Assembly (NCBI GenBank): GCA_964454675.1
Contig: CAYVUB010000036.1
Coordinates: forward strand, 1 to 28,039
Length of the DNA stretch: 28,039 bases
Origin: CAYVUB01 sp964454675
GTDB taxonomy: Bacteria; Bacteroidota; Bacteroidia; Flavobacteriales; Flavobacteriaceae
Direction: 5' to 3'
A program made the position numbers and the translations under genes. Under the pieces are notes generated by a model, which worked only from the letters and a program-made list of their open reading frames with translations, was not told the DNA's origin and made no database searches. Positions 22,992-28,039 of the stretch are shown piece by piece. The stretch's first letter is position 1. The number at the start of each line of letters is the position of its first letter.

Positions 22992-23794
22992 TATAGTGCA
23001 TAAATAATTACCAAAATTCCCACAATGGTACAATACAGTGAAAAATATTTCAGTTTGGCTCTTTTTACAAATTCAATCATCCATTTACAGGCGAACAATC
23101 CGGATAAAAATGCCGCCAAAAATCCGGCAATAAGAACTTCGGCAGAAACACTATCCAATCCAAGACCTCCGGTTTCTTTGGCATCGAGAAACATCTTGGC
23201 AGTTGCACCAAAAATAAGTGGCAATACCATCAAAAATGAAAACCGTGCGGCTTTGGATTTATCGTTACCCAGTAAAATAGAGGTTGAAATGGTAGAGCCC
23301 GAACGTGAAATTCCCGGCAGCAATGCGGCAACAGCCTGCGCTATCCCAATGATTCCGGCATCTTTAAAACCTACCGGCTTGCCTGTGTTTCTGGCACGGT
23401 CGGCAAAAAACAACAACGCAGCCGTAATGAGCAGCATACATCCTACTAATAGTAAATTAGAGAACAATTCTTCCAAAGTATCTTTCAAAAACAACCCTAC
23501 AAATACGGCAGGAATCATGGAAAGAACAATTTTCATTGAAAATTCCCATTCTTCATTACGCTTAAACTGAAGTAATCCTTTAATAATATGATAAATATCT
23601 TTTCTGAAAATGACGATGGTACTCAACGCCGTGGCAAAATGCAGAACAATGGCAAACAGCAGGTTTTCTTCTTCATCAAACCGGATGTTGAGCACTTCCT
23701 GAGCAATAACAATGTGACCGCTGGACGATACCGGAAGAAATTCTGTCAATCCCTGAACTATCCCGACAAGAACAGCTTTAACAACTTCACTCAT
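22991..23794 (-). CDS. uppP: Undecaprenyl-diphosphate phosphatase
   Basis: UppP (BacA) dephosphorylates undecaprenyl pyrophosphate so that the lipid carrier can be re-used for peptidoglycan and surface polysaccharides. The 267 residues contain both active-site motifs: GLTEFLPVSSSGH (15-27) and LLPGISRSGSTIS (158-170) with the catalytic-type R164. There are about eight hydrophobic helices, and the length is normal. It overlaps the DUF3098 gene by ATGA and truB by TAATG, so all three are co-translated. Confidence 0.96.
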   Translation of the reverse strand: MSEVVKAVLVGIVQGLTEFLPVSSSGHIVIAQEVLNIRFDEEENLLFAIVLHFATALSTIVIFRKDIYHIIKGLLQFKRNEEWEFSMKIVLSMIPAVFVGLFLKDTLEELFSNLLLVGCMLLITAALLFFADRARNTGKPVGFKDAGIIGIAQAVAALLPGISRSGSTISTSILLGNDKSKAARFSFLMVLPLIFGATAKMFLDAKETGGLGLDSVSAEVLIAGFLAAFLSGLFACKWMIEFVKRAKLKYFSLYCTIVGILVIIYAL

Positions 23795-24054
23795 GAACGG
23801 TCTTTTTTATCGGGATTTAGCAGAATAGCATACACCTGAATACCAAAACCAATAAGCACCAAGGTTGGCGCCAAACGGATGCGTCGCCAACTGAAAATAG
23901 CTTCGCTGAACTCATTAGGATCATCACTGCCGCCACCGGACATCAAAATGAATCCAATGGCAATAAAAGCCAAACCTATCAACATAAATTTGTAGTTTTT
24001 CTTTCCAAAAACAAAGGTGCTTTTAGTATCTTCTTTACGTTTTTTTTCTCCCAT
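23791..24054 (-). CDS. DUF3098 family membrane protein
   Basis: An 87-residue protein from the ATG at 24054 (MGEKKRKEDTKSTFVFGKKNYKF). An ATG eight codons further upstream (24078) is possible but adds an atypical start. Two transmembrane helices (about 24-40 and 61-78) are joined by a loop with SGGGSDDPNEFSEAIFSWRRIRLAPT, the conserved core of DUF3098. The gene is regularly found between ftsX and uppP in Bacteroidota. This suggests a link to division or envelope synthesis, but no function is known. Its stop overlaps the uppP start by ATGA. Confidence 0.88.
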   Translation of the reverse strand: MGEKKRKEDTKSTFVFGKKNYKFMLIGLAFIAIGFILMSGGGSDDPNEFSEAIFSWRRIRLAPTLVLIGFGIQVYAILLNPDKKDRS

Positions 24055-24125
24055 AACAAGATTTTGTAATTGATGCAAAGTAACGGTTTTTATTTAAAAT
24101 GCCGTATTAAGGAAATCTAAATTTT

Positions 24126-24180
24126 GTTTCAGGTTTCAGGTTATTAGACAACTTACTGAAAACTGAGACGGAAGACTGAA
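24126..24180. repeat. Repeat with TTTCAGG / CTGAAA words
   Basis: TTTCAGGTTTCAGGTT (24127-24142) on the left and ACTGAAAACTGA (24154-24165) plus AGACTGAA (24173-24180) on the right are imperfect inverted arms made of repeated words. The element fills the gap between ftsX and DUF3098 and ends 2 bp from the ftsX stop. Intergenic elements with TTTCAGG words are familiar from Bacteroidota genomes. Confidence 0.55.
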
Positions 24181-24182
24181 TA

Positions 24183-25061
24183 CTAATAATACAACGCATC
24201 CGTTTTTAAATTCAAGAAACGCTGTGTGGCAATAAACGTGCTTACCCAGGTAATGAGGATTCCTATTAAAAAAACAACAACAAACAACCCGACAAGCAAT
24301 ACAGGGTTTTTAAGCAATTCAAGCTCCGGGAAGGTTTGGTTTAAATAGTATAATACAATACCCATTCCAATCATTGCAACTACAGACCCAATAATACCAA
24401 GTTGCACGCTTTTGAATACAAACGGCCGTCTTATAAACTGTTTGGTAGCACCAACCATTTGCATGGTTTTAATAATAAATCGTTTGGAATAGACTGCCAA
24501 ACGGATAGAGCTGTTAATCAACAGCACCGCAATAAGTGTAAAAACACCACTAATAATCAATACCCAGAAGGTAATTTTCTTAACGTTGTCATTCATCAAC
24601 TCGACTAAGTCATTATCATAACGAATATCTTCAATAAACTTTTTGGTCGCTAATTCTTCGGTGATGGAAGCCAAGGTTTCCGTCGTCACAAAATCGGCCT
24701 TTAAATGTACGTCAATACTGTTCTGCAACGGATTAAATCCTACAAAATCCATAAAATCTTCACCGGTTTCGGCTTTCATTGACTCGGCTGCAGCTTCTTT
24801 AGACACATAAACGGTGCTTTTGGTATATTCTGCCATTGCCAGACTTTTTTCAAGCTGCTTCACTTCTACTTCTTTGGCTGAATCACTTAAATAAATAGTA
24901 ACAACCACCTGCTCTTTAAAATGGTCGGCAATTTTTTTGGCATTTAGCACCAATAACCCCAAACATCCTAATAAAAACAAGACTAAAGCAATGCTGATAA
25001 CTACTGAAAAATAGGATGATACTAATCTGCGTTTTTGGTATCTGTCAAATGATGAACTCAT
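24183..25061 (-). CDS. ftsX: Cell division protein FtsX
   Basis: FtsX is the permease half of FtsEX, which controls peptidoglycan hydrolases at the division site. The 292 residues contain an N-terminal cytoplasmic segment, helix 1 (about 17-39), an extracytoplasmic domain (about 45-160, with VVVTIYLSDSAKEVEVKQLE and SIDVHLKADFV), then three helices (about 167-187, 218-240 and 257-280). The coupling segment RFIIKTMQMVGATKQFIRRPF lies between helices 2 and 3 and docks on FtsE. ftsE itself is not adjacent, as is common in Bacteroidota. A repeat element separates it from the DUF3098 gene. Confidence 0.93.
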   Translation of the reverse strand: MSSSFDRYQKRRLVSSYFSVVISIALVLFLLGCLGLLVLNAKKIADHFKEQVVVTIYLSDSAKEVEVKQLEKSLAMAEYTKSTVYVSKEAAAESMKAETGEDFMDFVGFNPLQNSIDVHLKADFVTTETLASITEELATKKFIEDIRYDNDLVELMNDNVKKITFWVLIISGVFTLIAVLLINSSIRLAVYSKRFIIKTMQMVGATKQFIRRPFVFKSVQLGIIGSVVAMIGMGIVLYYLNQTFPELELLKNPVLLVGLFVVVFLIGILITWVSTFIATQRFLNLKTDALYY

Positions 25062-25151
25062 AAGTATTTGCGTTGGTGCTGTAAAAATATAAAAGAATTC
25101 TATTCTCTAAAGGTTTACAACGTTTAAATTTCAATAGTGTTATAATAAGTT

Positions 25152-25159
25152 TAAATTTG
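25152..25159 (+). promoter_or_regulatory. Possible -7 box of leuS
   Basis: TAAATTTG is an exact TAnnTTTG match 113 bp before the leuS ATG. I see no clear TTTG at the expected spacing upstream (only TTTC near 25129). If real, the leuS transcript would carry the hairpin element 25174-25237 in its leader. Confidence 0.35.
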
Positions 25160-25173
25160 CGGTTTTATTTATG

Positions 25174-25237
25174 CCCGCAAAGTCGCGAAGCCGCAAAGTT
25201 TTTTATATCAATCTTTGCGCCTTAGCGTCTTTGCGGG
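25174..25237. repeat. Palindromic repeat with CGCAAAG words in front of leuS
   Basis: The left arm (25174-25198, containing CCCGCAAAG and CCGCAAAG) and the right arm (25213-25237, containing CTTTGCG and CTTTGCGGG) are inverted copies matching at 22 of 25 positions with a 14-nt centre. Each arm carries the word CGCAAAG twice. It ends 35 bp before the leuS ATG. Elements with this word are familiar in Bacteroidota spacers. Confidence 0.7.
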
Positions 25238-25272
25238 AAAACGGATTAGCGCTTTTACGAGAAAAAATTATT

Positions 25273-28039
25273 ATGAACTACCATTTCAACGAAATAGAAG
25301 CCAAATGGCAAAAATATTGGGCAGACAACCAAACGTTTAAAGCAGAGAATAATTCTGATAAGGAGAAATATTATGTATTGGATATGTTTCCTTACCCAAG
25401 CGGAGCAGGACTTCACGTAGGACATCCTCTTGGTTATATTGCTTCTGATATTGTAGCACGATTTAAAAGGCATAAAGGCTTTAATGTATTGCATCCTCAA
25501 GGTTATGATTCTTTTGGATTACCTGCGGAGCAGTATGCAATACAAACAGGACAACATCCTGCCATTACAACCGAAACCAATATTAAAAGGTATCGTGAGC
25601 AGTTGGACAAAATCGGTTTTTCGTTTGACTGGAGCAGGGAAGTGAGAACTTCTAACCCTGAATATTACAAATGGACACAATGGATTTTTATTCAGTTGTT
25701 TAATTCTTGGTACAATAAAACTTCGGATAAAGCAGAAGATATTTCGACTTTGGTTTCGGTTCTTGAAAAAGAAGGAAATGCGAATGTAAATGCAGTTTCT
25801 GATGATGATATTACGATTTTTTCTTCTGATGAATGGAATACTTTTTCATCCGAAGAAAAACAAAGAATCCTTTTAAAATACAGGCTTACCTATTTAGCTG
25901 AAACAGAAGTGAATTGGTGTCCTGCTTTGGGAACGGTTTTAGCCAATGACGAAATCGTAAACGGAGTATCGGAACGTGGAGGACATCCCGTAATCCGTAA
26001 GAAAATGACCCAATGGAGTATGCGGATCTCAGCTTATGCAGAACGTTTGCTTCAAGGATTGGAAACCATTGATTGGACAGAAAGCCTTAAAGAAAGTCAA
26101 AGAAACTGGATAGGAAAATCAGTAGGTGCTTCTGTTAAGTTTAAAGTCAAAAGTCAAAAGTCAAAAGTCGAAGGACAAGACCTTACAGACTTTGGACATT
26201 CGACATTCGACTATATTGAAGTCTTTACAACAAGACCCGACACGATTTTCGGAGTTTCGTTTATGACTTTAGCCCCTGAACACGAATTAGTTGCTCAAAT
26301 TACAACATCTGAACAGAAAGCTCAAGTTGAGGCTTACGTTGAGGCAACTGCAAAACGTTCGGAAAGGGAACGTATGGCTGATGTAAAAACCATTTCGGGA
26401 GTATTTACGGGAGCTTATGCAGAGCACCCTTTTACCAAAGAACCGATTCCGATTTGGATTGGCGACTACGTATTGGCAGGTTACGGAACCGGAGCTGTTA
26501 TGGCTGTTCCGTGTGGAGATGAACGTGATTATGCTTTTGCAAAACATTTCGGAATTGAAATTAAAAACATTTTCAATCAGGATATTTCGGAGCAAGCTTT
26601 TACCGAAAAAGGAGGATTTGAATTTATAAATTCCGACTTTCTGAACGGATTGGATTACAAAGCAGGAACGAAAAAAATCATTGAGGAATTAGAGAAAATC
26701 GGAGCAGGAAAAGCAAAAGTAAACTATCGTTTACGTGATGCTGTTTTTTCAAGACAGAGATATTGGGGAGAACCGTTTCCTGTGTATTATGTGAACGGAT
26801 TACCTCAAATGATAGATGCAAAACATTTACCCATCCGACTTCCTGAAGTAGAGAAATATCTGCCAACCGAAGACGGACAGCCACCTTTAGGAAATGCAAC
26901 GGTTTGGGCTTGGGACACCGTGAACAATCAGGTGGTAGAAAACTCAAAAATCGACCACAAAACGGTTTTCCCATTAGAATTGAACACGATGCCGGGTTGG
27001 GCGGGTTCGTCTTGGTATTGGATGCGTTATATGGATGCACATAACGATGCCGAATTTGCCTCAAAAGAAGCGTTGGATTATTGGCAAAACGTTGATTTAT
27101 ATATTGGAGGTAGCGAACACGCTACGGGACACTTGCTATACAGCCGTTTTTGGAATAAATTTCTTAAAGACAAAGGATTCGCTCGAACTGAAGAACCTTT
27201 CAAAAAGCTTATTAACCAAGGAATGATTTTGGGAATGAGTGCTAGAGTTGTAAAAGCGAGAGTTTTTATAGGGAATAAAAAGACACAAAAGTTTGATGAA
27301 ATATTATTTCAAGAGGTATTAGGGAGTAATGGAATAATAAATATTTCACATGAATATTTTAAGAATAATTTTGAATTATCTTTTGAAAACAGTTATATAT
27401 ACAAGAAGATTGATTTAAATGATTTAAAAGTTAGAATAAGAGCCTTTGATAAACATAAGCTAGATGATAAGTTCTTAAGTTCTCTTGATGATCCTGATTT
27501 TAATATATACTTTGAAGTTTTTACTCCTCATATTGATATATCTCTTATTAACAAAGGAAGCGAAAATGAATTGAATATTAAGGAATATTTTAATGATAGA
27601 GAAATAAAGAAAGATAAAAACTTTATTTACGAATTATGGATAGATGATAAGGGTGAAAGATTTAATTCATCTTCCAATAATTTTGACGGAATATCTTTTA
27701 AGGTATTTCGTGAAGTCGAAAAAATGTCAAAATCCAAATACAACGTAGTCAATCCGGATGATATTTGTAACGAATACGGAGCGGATACCTTGCGTTTGTA
27801 CGAAATGTTCTTAGGCCCACTGGAGCAAGCCAAACCTTGGAACACAGCAGGAATCACAGGAGTTTTCGGTTTCTTGAAAAAATTGTGGAGATTGTACTTT
27901 GACGATAATGGACTAAACGTAACAGACGAAGAACCAACCAAAGAAATTTACAAATCATTACACAAAACCATCAAAAAAGTAACGGAAGATATTGAGAATT
28001 TCTCGTTTAATACTTCGGTTTCGCAATTTATGATTTGTG
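25273..28039 (+). CDS. leuS: Leucyl-tRNA synthetase, 3' end cut by window
   Basis: LeuRS charges tRNA-Leu with leucine and edits mischarged products. The frame is open for about 922 codons from the ATG at 25273 (MNYHFNEIEAKWQKYW), and the anticodon-binding end is outside the window. The class I motifs are intact: HVGH at 48-51 (YPSGAGLHVGHPLGY) and KMSKS at 817-821. The CP1 editing domain is present (TTRPDTIFGVSFMTLAPEHELV, then GTGAVMAVPCGDERD). Two features are odd. Residues about 291-313 are encoded by a palindromic repeat. Residues about 657-813, just before KMSKS, form an insert of about 157 residues encoded by very AT-rich DNA, where other bacterial LeuRS have about 50-90 residues. Both keep the frame, so the enzyme may well be active. 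Confidence 0.95.
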   Translation, partial: MNYHFNEIEAKWQKYWADNQTFKAENNSDKEKYYVLDMFPYPSGAGLHVGHPLGYIASDIVARFKRHKGFNVLHPQGYDSFGLPAEQYAIQTGQHPAITTETNIKRYREQLDKIGFSFDWSREVRTSNPEYYKWTQWIFIQLFNSWYNKTSDKAEDISTLVSVLEKEGNANVNAVSDDDITIFSSDEWNTFSSEEKQRILLKYRLTYLAETEVNWCPALGTVLANDEIVNGVSERGGHPVIRKKMTQWSMRISAYAERLLQGLETIDWTESLKESQRNWIGKSVGASVKFKVKSQKSKVEGQDLTDFGHSTFDYIEVFTTRPDTIFGVSFMTLAPEHELVAQITTSEQKAQVEAYVEATAKRSERERMADVKTISGVFTGAYAEHPFTKEPIPIWIGDYVLAGYGTGAVMAVPCGDERDYAFAKHFGIEIKNIFNQDISEQAFTEKGGFEFINSDFLNGLDYKAGTKKIIEELEKIGAGKAKVNYRLRDAVFSRQRYWGEPFPVYYVNGLPQMIDAKHLPIRLPEVEKYLPTEDGQPPLGNATVWAWDTVNNQVVENSKIDHKTVFPLELNTMPGWAGSSWYWMRYMDAHNDAEFASKEALDYWQNVDLYIGGSEHATGHLLYSRFWNKFLKDKGFARTEEPFKKLINQGMILGMSARVVKARVFIGNKKTQKFDEILFQEVLGSNGIINISHEYFKNNFELSFENSYIYKKIDLNDLKVRIRAFDKHKLDDKFLSSLDDPDFNIYFEVFTPHIDISLINKGSENELNIKEYFNDREIKKDKNFIYELWIDDKGERFNSSSNNFDGISFKVFREVEKMSKSKYNVVNPDDICNEYGADTLRLYEMFLGPLEQAKPWNTAGITGVFGFLKKLWRLYFDDNGLNVTDEEPTKEIYKSLHKTIKKVTEDIENFSFNTSVSQFMIC
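26144..26212. repeat. Palindromic repeat with AAAGTC words inside leuS
   Basis: Within leuS, AAGTC is repeated four times at 8-bp spacing on the left (26144-26170, ending AGTCGAAG). The right half (26188-26212) contains GACTTTGGAC, then CATTCGACATTCGACT, roughly the inverted form. The 69 bp equal 23 codons and the translation (K V K S Q K S K V E G Q..., residues about 291-313) continues the leuS frame. Such AGTC-word palindromes are otherwise known from intergenic spacers of Bacteroidota. Confidence 0.65.

Noticed and set aside
27241..27711. Frameshift or pseudogene in leuS, considered because of the sudden AT-rich stretch
   Set aside because: The frame stays open through the region and resumes exactly at REVEKMSKS; the stretch is an insert, not a break.
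1..28039. tRNA, rRNA, CRISPR, transposase, integrase, toxin-antitoxin or phage genes
   Set aside because: I looked for them on both strands and saw none; the short tandem words at 26144-26212 are too few and too close to be a CRISPR array.

Overview
The window is chromosomal DNA of a low-GC member of the Bacteroidota, most likely class Flavobacteriia. The evidence is lineage-typical families (choice-of-anchor L secreted protein, DUF3127, DUF3098, Nfu protein with a doubled N-domain), the ftsX-DUF3098-uppP-truB gene order, promoters of the Bacteroidota type (TTTG / TAnnTTTG) and the general absence of Shine-Dalgarno sequences. I see no rRNA, tRNA, CRISPR array, transposase or prophage gene.

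Layout. 1-1768 (minus) is the N-terminal part of a large secreted protein cut by the window edge. 2103-4626 (plus) carries an Nfu-type Fe-S scaffold, a dodecin, a DUF1304 membrane protein and an MscS channel. 4623-12395 (minus) is a seven-gene unit: ABC ATPase, two MacB/FtsX-type permeases, periplasmic adaptor, TolC-type outer membrane channel, second adaptor, then tsaB. It encodes a complete tripartite export pump with two different permeases and two different adaptors. 12737-15055 (minus) is a cytochrome-oxidase/copper assembly set: a cysteine-free SCO-like protein, a genuine SCO protein, a DUF420 (CtaM-like) membrane protein and a small exported CxxC membrane protein. 15189-16604 (minus) is an amino acid permease, divergent from a flavin reductase family gene and a DUF3127 gene (16795-18076, plus). 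After a repeat-rich gap come aat (plus), tag (minus) and a Na/Pi cotransporter (plus). 20869-25061 (minus) is ftsX, DUF3098, uppP, truB, a small beta-barrel protein and a TonB-like protein. leuS (plus) starts at 25273 and runs off the right edge.

The most unusual part is leuS. A short palindromic repeat built of AAAGTC words lies in frame inside its editing region (26144-26212). Its insert just before the KMSKS loop is unusually long, about 160 residues, and strongly AT-rich: about 24% G+C over 27301-27720 by hand count, against about 40-50% in sampled flanking lines. The intragenic repeat resembles at least three intergenic elements in the window (18253-18318, 24126-24180, 25174-25237). All four are about 50-70 bp long, and their inverted arms are made of a short repeated word that differs from element to element. 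Other hairpins and repeats crowd 12553-12734 and 18084-18425.

I found no clear candidate for a wholly new defence or mobile system. The best leads are the leuS mosaic, the word-arm palindrome family and the SCO-like/SCO/DUF420/CxxC assembly set.
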